This document shows positions 32,928-40,619 of a DNA stretch of 58,761 nt, piece by piece. The DNA is from an uncultured Spirochaeta sp. Its GTDB lineage: Bacteria; Spirochaetota; Spirochaetia; DSM-27196; Alkalispirochaetaceae. The notes beneath the pieces are model-generated. The model saw only the letters and a list, made by a program, of their open reading frames with translations, ran no database searches and had not been told where the DNA came from. The stretch is from NCBI GenBank assembly GCA_913030605.1, contig CAJWEZ010000024.1, positions 1 to 58,761 on the forward strand. Direction: 5' to 3'. Position numbers and translations under genes: made by a program. Within the stretch, counting starts at the first letter, position 1. Each line of letters starts with the position of its first letter.

Positions 32928-33782
32928 ATGATCATTAATCACAACGCGAGCGCGGCGTTTGCGAACCGAACGTTGTCCAATCGGACTTCGCAGGTTCAGA
33001 ACAACATCGAAGCTCTGAGTTCCGGTCAGCGCATCAACCGAGCCGGTGATGACGCGAGCGGGCTGGCGGTCAGCGAAAAGCTGCGCAGTCAGGTCCGCGG
33101 CCTCAACCAGGCCGAGCGGAACATCCAGAACGCGGTGTCCTTCATCCAGACCACGGAGGGTTACCTTTCGACCTCGCAGGATATCCTGCAGCGTCTCCGG
33201 GAACTCTCGGTTCAGTCGGCGAACGGCATCTACACGTCCGAGGATCGTATGCAGATCCAGGTCGAGGTGTCGCAGCTGGTGGATGAAATCAATCGAATCG
33301 CGTCGCACGCGCAGTTCAACGGTATGAACATTCTGACTGGTTCCTTCGCCCAGGACAGTGCGGTCGGCATGACCATGCAGTTTCAGGTCGGAGCAAACAT
33401 GGACCAGAACGAAACCGTTTATATCGGAACGATGACCGCCCAGGCACTGGGTCTGCAGAACGCGCAGGGAGAGAACGGGATGATCAGCATCTCCACCCCC
33501 GAAGCGGCAAACTCGGCCATTGGAGCGATCGATTCGGCACTGCGTCGCGTCTCGCAGCAGCGTGCGGATCTGGGTGCGTACCAGAACCGTTTCGAGACTG
33601 CCAGTCAGGGTGTGGCAATTGCCTCCGAGAACCTGGCGGCGGCCGAGTCACGGATTCGCGACGTGGACATGGCGTCCGAGGTTGTGGACTACACGAAGAA
33701 TCAGATTCTTGTGCAGTCGAGCACCGCGATGCTGGCCCAGGCGAATACGCAGTCTCAGTCTGTTCTGCAGCTGCTCGGGTAA
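32928..33782 (+). CDS. flaB2: flagellin FlaB, second copy
   Basis: A 284-residue core flagellin of the same length and layout as the first, roughly four fifths identical. N terminus [18 protein letters not shown], core [20 protein letters not shown] terminus [18 protein letters not shown] and VLQLLG. Differences cluster in the centre (residues 140-185) and at the N terminus. AAGGAGG precedes the ATG by five bases. No sigma-28 promoter is visible before it, so it may depend on read-through from flaB1. Spirochaete filaments often mix several FlaB isoforms. Confidence 0.97.
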   Translation: MIINHNASAAFANRTLSNRTSQVQNNIEALSSGQRINRAGDDASGLAVSEKLRSQVRGLNQAERNIQNAVSFIQTTEGYLSTSQDILQRLRELSVQSANGIYTSEDRMQIQVEVSQLVDEINRIASHAQFNGMNILTGSFAQDSAVGMTMQFQVGANMDQNETVYIGTMTAQALGLQNAQGENGMISISTPEAANSAIGAIDSALRRVSQQRADLGAYQNRFETASQGVAIASENLAAAESRIRDVDMASEVVDYTKNQILVQSSTAMLAQANTQSQSVLQLLG

Positions 33783-33798
33783 ATCCGTTCTTTTTTAT

Positions 33799-33865
33799 GG
33801 TGAAAGGTTTCTGGACGTCATCTTTCACCCAGCCACAGGGGGGGGCCGCGCGCTCTCCCCTCCTG
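33799..33865 (+). other. two hairpins between flaB2 and flaG
   Basis: GGTGAAAG/CTTTCACC (33799-33829) and CAGGGGGGG/CCCCTCCTG with one G-T pair (33836-33865). Neither is followed by a T run, so they look like mRNA-stability or processing elements more than terminators. Confidence 0.45.
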
Positions 33866-33873
33866 ACTGGCTG

Positions 33874-33891
33874 TAGTACAAGGAGGTACTA
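33874..33891 (+). promoter_or_regulatory. near-ideal CsrA site on the flaG ribosome binding site
   Basis: TAGTAC-AAGGAG-GTACTA is a perfect six-base-pair hairpin with the Shine-Dalgarno sequence in its loop. GTACAAGGAGGT (33876-33887) matches the CsrA selection consensus RUACARGGAUGU in 11 of 12 positions. The flaG ATG starts two bases later. Confidence 0.65.
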
Positions 33892-33893
33892 GT

Positions 33894-34259
33894 ATGGCGA
33901 TGGAGATTACCCAGGTCCTTCAGGGCTCCCAGTCGTCGGCACGGTCCGACGCTTCGACATCCGCAACCTCGAATGCACAACGCGAGGCGTTGGTGGCAGA
34001 ACAGCAGCAGGCGCAACGGCAACGACAACAGCTCACGCGTGAACAGATCAAGCGGTATACCGACGAGCTCCGGCAGGTTTCCCAGGCATTCAACAAGCGA
34101 CTCAGTTTCAACTACAACGAGGAACTGCAACTCATGGTGGTCAAGGTGATCGACGGGAATACCGATAGAGTGATCAAGGAACTACCGCCCAGCGAGTTGC
34201 AGCGGGTGCACATGCGTATCCGCGAGGCGATCGGCCTGCTCCTCGACGAGTCGGCCTGA
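33894..34259 (+). CDS. flaG: flagellar protein FlaG
   Basis: A 121-residue protein. The first 50 residues are Gln/Ser/Ala rich and probably disordered. The C-terminal FlaG domain has LRQVSQAFNKRLSFNYNEEL, LMVVKVIDGNTDRVIKELPPSEL and a final helix. FlaG influences filament length in several bacteria; its mechanism is unclear. It lies between flaB2 and fliD, the usual place. The ribosome binding site is embedded in a CsrA-type hairpin, so translation is likely held back when free CsrA is high. Confidence 0.88.
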   Translation: MAMEITQVLQGSQSSARSDASTSATSNAQREALVAEQQQAQRQRQQLTREQIKRYTDELRQVSQAFNKRLSFNYNEELQLMVVKVIDGNTDRVIKELPPSELQRVHMRIREAIGLLLDESA

Positions 34260-34295
34260 CGGACGCCACAACTCAATTCGGGCACGGGAGGGGAC

Positions 34296-36275
34296 GTGTC
34301 TGACATTTCCATTCCAGGCATCTCGAACAATAACGGTATGAACACCTCCAAGATGATCGATGATCTCATGGAGGTTGAACGACGACCCGTTCAGCGGCTC
34401 GAGTCGCGGGTCGAAACATATCAGTCGCAGCAGGAGGCGTGGCGCGCCATGGGCCGTGCCCTGGGACGCCTTCGCGACTCCGCACGCACCCTGTACGGGT
34501 TCGAAAACCCGTTTCGCGACCGCATCGCGACGGTGAGCGACGAGTCCGTGCTCCGCGCCACGGCGACGCGACAGGCGGAGGAAGGGATCGAGGAACTCAC
34601 CGTCCTCCAGACCGCCGGACGCGACCGTTTTGCATCCGACCCCGTACCCCGTGACTTCCGGGTACCACCGGGACGCTACCAGTTCACCGTGGGCGACGAA
34701 ACGCGAACGGTGCGGTTCGGGGGCGGCTCGCTCCGGGAGTTCTCCGACGACATCAACCGGCGCATGGAAAACGTGGTTCAGACATCGATCGTGCCGGACA
34801 CGACAGATACACAGGTGCTCATCGTGGAGGGACAGCAGGAGGGCAAGGATGCGACCCTCACCTTCGGCGAGGACACCCGGTCGCTCATGGAGCAGATCGG
34901 CGTCATGGCGCCGGCGCGTCCCGATCAGCGCGCCGAGCTCCTTCAGGGAGAGACGCTGCGCCTGGAACCGGGACAGGAGGCCCAGCGCCAGCTGCCGTCC
35001 CGGTTCACGATCGAACCCGGCATGGTGTTGCGGTTCGAGGCGCGGACGGAGGATCTGTCCCAGGAACCGTGGACACCACCCCCCACCCCGCCGGGGCCGA
35101 CGCTTCCCGACTCCGGATCGGTAACCCTCGAGGGGATCACGATCCGCAACGACGCCCTGGGGCTGGATCTTCCCCAGGCGGAGCAGCAGCAGCCACCGGA
35201 GGTGGTGGAAAACAATCAGGCGATGACGATGCTGGGTCCCGGCGGCGCAACCCGCGATCTCCCGGCGCTGCCCGAGTCATCCACGTTCCAGACGGTGGAA
35301 GTCCCCGCGTCGCAGTTGCTGTCGACCACAACGGGATTCTCGTTCCGTAACCAGAACACCGGACGGGCGCTCGAGGTTCGGAATATCGAGATCATGGACC
35401 CCACGCAGCGGGGCGACGCCGCGCCGCGGAACGCCCTCGACACCGCCCGCGACGCCCGCATTCGCTACAACGGCATCGAGATTACCCGCAGTTCCAACCA
35501 GGTCGACGATCTCATTCCCGGCGTGACCCTGGATCTCCGGCGCGCCTCCGACCGACCGGTCGAGATCGACGTCCAGCCGGATCGTGAGACCGCGAAGAAC
35601 TCGATCATCGAGTTTGTGGGCTTTTACAACCAGGTGGTCAGGGACATCAACATCTACACGCGCTCCGATCAGGACCTTATCGATCAGATCGACTATTTCG
35701 ACGACACCGAGCGCCAGACGATGCAGGACCGCCTCGGAATCTTCCAGGGCGACAGCAGCCTCAACCAGCTGCGCACGCGCATGCAGACGATCATGATGAA
35801 CGCCTACGATACCGGCCCCGACGGTACCTACGACATGCTCGCGCAGATCGGGATTTCCACCAACGCCTCCGGAGCCGGGGGAAACCTGGACATGACGCGG
35901 TTGCGGGGATACCTGGAGATCAACGAAGGCCAGCTTGACGACGCCCTGGCAACCGACTTCGAGAGCGTTGGGCAGCTGTTCGGGCGGGACACCAACGGAG
36001 ACCTCGTCGTCGACCGCGGTGTAGGGGTCGCGTTGCAACAGTTTGTGACTCCCTACGTCCAGACCGGCGGAATCGTTGCCAGCAGAACCGACAGCCTCGA
36101 TACGCAGATCGACAACACCCAGAACCGGATCGCACGGTACAACGAACGACTTCAGGACTACGAACAGCAGCTGCGCAACGACTTCGGGCGCATGGAGGGC
36201 ATGATGAATCAGCTCCAGGACAGTGCAACAGCCCTGGACCGCCTCGGCGGGCCCTCCAACCAGAACGGACAGTAA
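34296..36275 (+). CDS. fliD: flagellar hook-associated protein 2 (filament cap)
   Basis: A 659-residue cap protein that helps flagellin fold at the filament tip. The N-terminal domain has ISIPGISNNNGMNTSKMID and LMEVERRPVQRLE. The C-terminal domain has FVGFYNQVVRDINIYTR, RLGIFQGDSSLNQLRTRM and the final coiled coil with YNERLQDYEQQLRNDFGRMEGMMNQLQ. The central part is long and has a Pro-rich insert near residues 255-275 and a Gln/Pro-rich loop near 295. It starts at GTG 34296 after GGGAGGGG. It is co-directional with flaG, 36 bases downstream. Confidence 0.93.
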   Translation: MSDISIPGISNNNGMNTSKMIDDLMEVERRPVQRLESRVETYQSQQEAWRAMGRALGRLRDSARTLYGFENPFRDRIATVSDESVLRATATRQAEEGIEELTVLQTAGRDRFASDPVPRDFRVPPGRYQFTVGDETRTVRFGGGSLREFSDDINRRMENVVQTSIVPDTTDTQVLIVEGQQEGKDATLTFGEDTRSLMEQIGVMAPARPDQRAELLQGETLRLEPGQEAQRQLPSRFTIEPGMVLRFEARTEDLSQEPWTPPPTPPGPTLPDSGSVTLEGITIRNDALGLDLPQAEQQQPPEVVENNQAMTMLGPGGATRDLPALPESSTFQTVEVPASQLLSTTTGFSFRNQNTGRALEVRNIEIMDPTQRGDAAPRNALDTARDARIRYNGIEITRSSNQVDDLIPGVTLDLRRASDRPVEIDVQPDRETAKNSIIEFVGFYNQVVRDINIYTRSDQDLIDQIDYFDDTERQTMQDRLGIFQGDSSLNQLRTRMQTIMMNAYDTGPDGTYDMLAQIGISTNASGAGGNLDMTRLRGYLEINEGQLDDALATDFESVGQLFGRDTNGDLVVDRGVGVALQQFVTPYVQTGGIVASRTDSLDTQIDNTQNRIARYNERLQDYEQQLRNDFGRMEGMMNQLQDSATALDRLGGPSNQNGQ

Positions 36276-36301
36276 ATGCCGGCGGCAGAAAGGCTTCATC
36301 C

Positions 36302-37180
36302 GTGGACATATTGATCAACGACGTTTCCATCTCGTTCCAGCTCGAGCATGAGCGGACCGCCGGGGACATCATCGACGGCCTCGACGAGTGGCTCAGCACG
36401 ACCGGCCACCGAATTCGCGAGATCCGCCTGAACGGCCAGACGGTGGATCAGACCAGCGCCTGGCGCGACCGCGAGGTCGCGGAGGTCGAACGGCTCGAGA
36501 TTCTCGCGTCCAGCGTCCACCAACTGGCGATCGACCAGCTGGAGACGATCATAAACTACACCGATCTCCTTCGGCGGGTTGCCGATGAGGGGAGCCCCGA
36601 GCAGCTGGCATCCGTACTGGAGGAGTTGCCCCACGTTACCGCCGCGGTTGCGCGTCTGGTGCCGGATATCGCCGGTGCACTGGAAGAACCGTTGCAGGAC
36701 ACCTCACCGGAGAAACCTGAAGTGCGCAGCGCCCTTGGTCGGCGCGCCGGAGAGGTCGCCCAGATCCTCCAGCAGCGTCAGCGCGAACTCCTGGACCCGG
36801 AACACGAGCTCCGGCAGACGGTCGCTGCGCTGCGGTCGATCCTCCCGGCGTTTGAGGAAATCCCGGTACAGCTTCAGAGCGGTCGCGAACGCGACGCCCT
36901 GGACATGGTGGCCCGCTTCGCCGAACTCACCGGTCGCCTCCTGCGGGTGTTTCCGCTGGCGGCGCCGGTGCGTCCCGAGCTCGCCTCCGCCGAGGTGAAC
37001 GGCGCGAGTCTGGAACAGGCGATGTCCACCCTCACCGATCTGCTTCGGGAACTCGAGTCGGCGATGCAGAACAGCGATCTCGTCCTGGTCGGCGATCTTA
37101 TGGAGTACGAACTGCTGCCGCAACTGACGGCGCTGACCGACGCCTTCGGGGCGATCCTCGACACACCCCGGCACACATAG
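36302..37180 (+). CDS. hypothetical protein downstream of fliD
   Basis: A 292-residue protein beginning at GTG 36302, 26 bases after fliD. The first 70 residues (ILINDVSISFQLEHERTAGD, IREIRLNGQTVDQ, VERLEILAS) look like a small beta-grasp or ubiquitin-like unit. The rest is all helical, with long amphipathic helices (LAIDQLETIINYTDLLRRV, LRQTVAALRSILPAFEEI). There is no signal peptide or membrane segment. No FliS is found in this flagellar cluster, so an export chaperone-like role is conceivable but not shown. Proteins in this position appear in other spirochaetes. Confidence 0.7.
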   Translation: MDILINDVSISFQLEHERTAGDIIDGLDEWLSTTGHRIREIRLNGQTVDQTSAWRDREVAEVERLEILASSVHQLAIDQLETIINYTDLLRRVADEGSPEQLASVLEELPHVTAAVARLVPDIAGALEEPLQDTSPEKPEVRSALGRRAGEVAQILQQRQRELLDPEHELRQTVAALRSILPAFEEIPVQLQSGRERDALDMVARFAELTGRLLRVFPLAAPVRPELASAEVNGASLEQAMSTLTDLLRELESAMQNSDLVLVGDLMEYELLPQLTALTDAFGAILDTPRHT

Positions 37181-37200
37181 AGTACACTACGAGGAGCAGC

Positions 37201-37464
37201 ATGAAAGTTGAAGCGATCACCGACATCGAACGCGTACCACTCGCCATCGACTACCGCCGGATGTACCGCGGCACGGCGATGATCTCCATCGGTGATCGAA
37301 CCGTTCCCGGCTCGCGAATCGAGTTTGCCCTCGAGCTGTCGGCGCTTGGAGGACACGAGGTATCGGTGAGCTTCCTGGAGTCGGCGGACTACCCGATCGT
37401 TCCTGCGATCCGGATTCTCAAGGACCACATAAAACTCCTGGACCGTGATGGCGGACTTCCCTGA
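37201..37464 (+). CDS. small conserved hypothetical protein
   Basis: An 87-residue soluble protein with mixed strands and helices (IERVPLAIDYRRMYRGTAMI, IEFALELSALGGHEVSVSF, AIRILKDHIKLLDRDG). It has a GAGGAG ribosome binding site and its 3' end overlaps tsaE by 17 bases, so it belongs to the same run as fliD and the tsa genes. I do not recognise a family. The position between a fliD-linked gene and tsaE appears to be a spirochaete arrangement. Confidence 0.65.
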   Translation: MKVEAITDIERVPLAIDYRRMYRGTAMISIGDRTVPGSRIEFALELSALGGHEVSVSFLESADYPIVPAIRILKDHIKLLDRDGGLP

Positions 37465-37891
37465 GGTATTGGGTCGGCACCGCGTCTGCGGTGAGGAACA
37501 GACTGCGGCCCTCGGACAGCATCTCGCCGGGCACCTTCGCCGCGGCGATGTCGTGTGCCTCTTCGGCGAACTCGGCACCGGCAAGAGCGTCATGGCGCGA
37601 GCGATAGCCGCAGCCCTGGGAGTCGCTGAACGCATGCCGAGTCCTACCTACACCATCGTCGAGGAGTACGCCGGCTCGCTCCCTGTCCTTCACGTGGATC
37701 TGTACCGCATCGCCGACGAGGACGAGTTCTCCATGCTGGGGATCGACGAGGCGTTGGCGGAGTCGGTGTCGCTCATCGAGTGGGCCGATCGCGTCCCGCA
37801 CCTTGCGGCGTCGGCAGCGGTTCGGGTGTATCTGGCCATCGCCGATGACCCTGACTGCCGTGACGTCACCATCGAACGGGGGGCCCGGTGA
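37448..37891 (+). CDS. tsaE: tRNA threonylcarbamoyladenosine biosynthesis protein TsaE
   Basis: A 147-residue P-loop ATPase needed for the t6A modification at position 37 of ANN-decoding tRNAs. It carries Walker A GELGTGKS near residue 40, the switch-like MPSPTYTIVEEY, LPVLHVDLYRI and SVSLIEWADRVP. Start codons GTG 37445 and ATG 37448 are adjacent; I choose the ATG. The end overlaps tsaB by four bases. TsaE acts with TsaB and TsaD. Confidence 0.92.
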   Translation: MADFPEVLGRHRVCGEEQTAALGQHLAGHLRRGDVVCLFGELGTGKSVMARAIAAALGVAERMPSPTYTIVEEYAGSLPVLHVDLYRIADEDEFSMLGIDEALAESVSLIEWADRVPHLAASAAVRVYLAIADDPDCRDVTIERGAR

Positions 37892-38604
37892 GTCGAATCC
37901 TGGCGATCGATACCGCGGGCCCCGTCCTCGGCCTCGCCGTCGCCGAGGATGGAGCTGTGGTTCACCGAGTGGAGGAGCACGGCCCCGTCCAGCACGTGGA
38001 ACACCTGGTGCCCCACATTGAGATCATCCTCCGGCAGTGCGACTGGCCCGTGACCAGTCTCGCCGCCGTCGCCGTGGCGGCCGGGCCGGGCAGTTTCACC
38101 GGGCTGCGGGTCGGGATGGCCGCGGCGAAAGCGATCGCCCTCGCCGTGGGTATTCCCGTGGTTTCGGTGGACTCACTGGAAGCGCTTGCGGCGACGGAAC
38201 GGTTTCTGGCGTCGGCGCCGGTGACGGAACTCCTGATTCCGGTCCTGGACGCCCGGAAACAGCGGCTCTACACCGCCGTGTTCGAGACTACAGACGGGGA
38301 ACTCACGCGCCTGGAGCCCGATGGGGACCTGACGGTGGAAGCGTTCCGGACGATGGTTCGGCGTCACACGACCGGAGGCCGCGCGTGGCGCGCGCCGGGA
38401 CCGATGGCGTATCGGTGCATGTCGGAGGAAGGCGCCGCGGAGACGCTCGCGGACCGGGTGACGGCGGCACCGGGTGTCGCGATCCGGGGTGCCGTTGCGC
38501 TGCAGCAGGGCCGAGTCGACGGCCCCTACGACGGGCCGTTTTATCTGCGTGAGGGCGATATCGGGACGCGGAAGGCGTCCCCGCGGTTCAGGCCCGACGC
38601 GTAA
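37888..38604 (+). CDS. tsaB: tRNA threonylcarbamoyladenosine biosynthesis protein TsaB
   Basis: A 238-residue ASKHA-fold protein and partner of TsaD in t6A synthesis. It shows ILAIDTAGPVLGLAV at the N terminus, the signature AVAAGPGSFTGLRVGMAAAK, and LLIPVLDARKQRLYTAVF. It begins at a GTG that overlaps the tsaE stop. The C-terminal half is shorter and more divergent, as is normal for TsaB. It is convergent with csrA with a 19-base gap and no terminator. Confidence 0.92.
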   Translation: MSRILAIDTAGPVLGLAVAEDGAVVHRVEEHGPVQHVEHLVPHIEIILRQCDWPVTSLAAVAVAAGPGSFTGLRVGMAAAKAIALAVGIPVVSVDSLEALAATERFLASAPVTELLIPVLDARKQRLYTAVFETTDGELTRLEPDGDLTVEAFRTMVRRHTTGGRAWRAPGPMAYRCMSEEGAAETLADRVTAAPGVAIRGAVALQQGRVDGPYDGPFYLREGDIGTRKASPRFRPDA

Positions 38605-38623
38605 CGCCGGAGCGGCATTCTGG

Positions 38624-38905
38624 TCAGGTCGACGGGTTCTCGTCCCTGTCGGGATCGGTATCGACATCGGTATCTGAGGACGGCCCGAACAGCCCCTGCA
38701 ACCCCGAGAGATCAGGGGCATCGCCCATCGCGGCGGCGCGATTCTCCTCCTGGATCATGTCGAACACCTCGCGGCGATGCACCTTCACGTTCCTGGGAGC
38801 CACGATGCCGATTTTGACCTGGTCGCCGCGAATCTCTACAACGGAGACCTCGATATCCTCGCCGATGACGATCCGTTCGTTGACCTTGCGGGTGAGGATA
38901 AGCAC
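38624..38905 (-). CDS. csrA: carbon storage / flagellin translation regulator CsrA
   Basis: A 93-residue RNA-binding protein. The first 60 residues are a canonical CsrA ([38 protein letters not shown]) with the RNA-contacting N-terminal strand and Arg44-type residue in VHRREV. A 30-residue acidic tail with [12 protein letters not shown] is an unusual addition, since many CsrA proteins have about 61-75 residues. CsrA blocks translation by binding GGA motifs at ribosome binding sites. It starts at GTG, four bases after fliW, and closes the flgN-flgK-flgL-fliW-csrA run. Confidence 0.95.
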   Translation of the reverse strand: MLILTRKVNERIVIGEDIEVSVVEIRGDQVKIGIVAPRNVKVHRREVFDMIQEENRAAAMGDAPDLSGLQGLFGPSSDTDVDTDPDRDENPST

Positions 38906-38909
38906 GTGA

Positions 38910-39350
38910 CTACGCCCCCTCTCCCGGTGTCAGGTAGTGCTTGATCTCCCACCGGGGATCCAGCGAGATCGCCTGCCGTGCGAGTCTGGTCCGGCGGTTG
39001 ATGATGACCGGTCCCTGGAGGTTGCAGCTGATGCGCGTGCGGTCGCTGGGGATCGTCACGATCGCGAACACCAGGAGATCATCAGCCTCCGGAGCCCCGA
39101 TCGCCTCCAGGTCCTCCTCCGCGATGTCGAGCAGGTAATCCGGGGCAACGACGTAGGGATTGATCAGAACAAACGCCAGATCGCGGTTCTCGATGCTCTG
39201 GAGCCAGTAGAACGGCGATGTGGTGGAATCGAGGATCGCGTAGTCGTGGAACCGTTCAAACCCGAACACACCGCGGGGAAAATGAACAACCTGCTGTTCC
39301 TGGATCGAAATCGTGCCGTACGCTTTGCTGGTGATTTCGCGGGTCGACAT
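38910..39350 (-). CDS. fliW: flagellar assembly factor FliW
   Basis: A 146-residue protein that binds either flagellin or CsrA and thus ties flagellin synthesis to its secretion. Family features: [48 protein letters not shown] and the C-terminal [17 protein letters not shown] codons at 39353 and 39350 are adjacent; GGAGAG fits the second better. It is 13 bases after flgL and four bases before csrA. Confidence 0.94.
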   Translation of the reverse strand: MSTREITSKAYGTISIQEQQVVHFPRGVFGFERFHDYAILDSTTSPFYWLQSIENRDLAFVLINPYVVAPDYLLDIAEEDLEAIGAPEADDLLVFAIVTIPSDRTRISCNLQGPVIINRRTRLARQAISLDPRWEIKHYLTPGEGA

Positions 39351-39363
39351 CATGTGCTCTCCA

Positions 39364-40611
39364 CTACCGCAGGAAGTCGAGCAGCGTCGGCTGCATGATG
39401 CGAGCGGAGGCACCCAGCGCGGCACGGTGGGTTGCCTCGAGCTCCCGCAGCTGCACGACCGCTTCGGCCAGATCGATATCCGTGTTTCGCGAGTCCTGCG
39501 CAATCACTTCGGGAATCTCCATCTCCGTGCGCTGGTAGGCGCCCTCGAGTCGGGAATTCACCGCGCCGATACGGCCGAGATTGGTGAACATGTTGTCCAG
39601 CGCCTGATCCATCGTCTGAATTCCCTGACCGCCGATCGCCTCCTGGTCCCCCGCCGCGAGCTGGTCACGGAGGTTGATCAGCGCGTCGAATACCGACCCC
39701 CCGCTCCGTCTGGCGGACGGTGCCAGGTTCTCCGGTGGCCGGCCATCGCCGGATCCGATCAGCCCCAGGTCCTGGAGCACCGTGGACCCCGGCTGGTCCT
39801 GCAGCCAGACCTGGTGCGGGGTCGTGCCCTCGATCACCACGCTGGAGTAGACCGGGTCCAGCCGCGCCCGAACCGGCGCGCCGGACTCGTTGATCTTCTG
39901 AATGATCGAAAAGGCGTTGTCGCCTTCCCGCACCTGAATGTCCACTCCGTCGATCGAAAACGTTCCATCCTGGTTGACCTGGTAGTCGCGCGCGTCGGTC
40001 CGGGACTGAATCTGCTGGTTCTCCGCCCAGAACACCTGGTTGCCGACGAAGTTGCTCCGGATGTAGGAGTTGTCGGCGATCTCCGCAGACTGCGGGTTGA
40101 TCGTGCCGCGGTACTGCACCTCCGTGATCATCTCGCGCTCGCCGCCGGCGCGGATACCCTGAAGGGCCCGGAACGGGAGCTGCTGCGTCCGGTCTCCGGA
40201 GAACACGGTGGTCCCGTCGCTGTCGCGGGCGTTCGCGATTTCGACCATCTGGTTGATGATCTCATTCACCTCCACCGACATATGCTGCAGGTCCTCGGGA
40301 GCGTAGGTTCCGTGCGCACCCTGCACCGCCAGTTCCCGGGCCCGCTGGAGCAGATCCGTTGCCTGCTGCACGTACCCCTCGGCGATGCGGTTGCGTTCCT
40401 GGACCGTCTGGATATTGTCGCTGTACCGCTGCAGCCGCGTGGTGTACGACCGGTAACGTGTGGCGTGAGCCGCCGCCAGGGGGTCGTCGCGCAGGTTCTG
40501 GATGCGCGTCTGCGACGCGATCTGATTCTGCGTCTGCTCCATGAGCTTCTGTCGCTCACGGAGATAGAACTGCATGTTGTCGTTGGGCAGATTGGTACTT
40601 ATCCGATCCAT
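39364..40611 (-). CDS. flgL: flagellar hook-associated protein 3 (FlgL)
   Basis: A 415-residue junction protein between hook and filament. The flagellin-like N terminus (MDRISTNLPNDNMQFYLRER, LRDDPLAAAHATRYRSY) and C terminus (DTDIDLAEAVVQLRELEATH, LDFLR) match FlgL. The middle portion (DGTFSIDGVDIQVREGDNAF) corresponds to the variable domain. It starts eight bases after flgK, within the flgN-led operon. Confidence 0.93.
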   Translation of the reverse strand: MDRISTNLPNDNMQFYLRERQKLMEQTQNQIASQTRIQNLRDDPLAAAHATRYRSYTTRLQRYSDNIQTVQERNRIAEGYVQQATDLLQRARELAVQGAHGTYAPEDLQHMSVEVNEIINQMVEIANARDSDGTTVFSGDRTQQLPFRALQGIRAGGEREMITEVQYRGTINPQSAEIADNSYIRSNFVGNQVFWAENQQIQSRTDARDYQVNQDGTFSIDGVDIQVREGDNAFSIIQKINESGAPVRARLDPVYSSVVIEGTTPHQVWLQDQPGSTVLQDLGLIGSGDGRPPENLAPSARRSGGSVFDALINLRDQLAAGDQEAIGGQGIQTMDQALDNMFTNLGRIGAVNSRLEGAYQRTEMEIPEVIAQDSRNTDIDLAEAVVQLRELEATHRAALGASARIMQPTLLDFLR

Positions 40612-40619
40612 CGTCTACC

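Noticed and set aside
33799..33865. Terminator between flaB2 and flaG
   Set aside because: Two hairpins are present but neither is followed by a T run.
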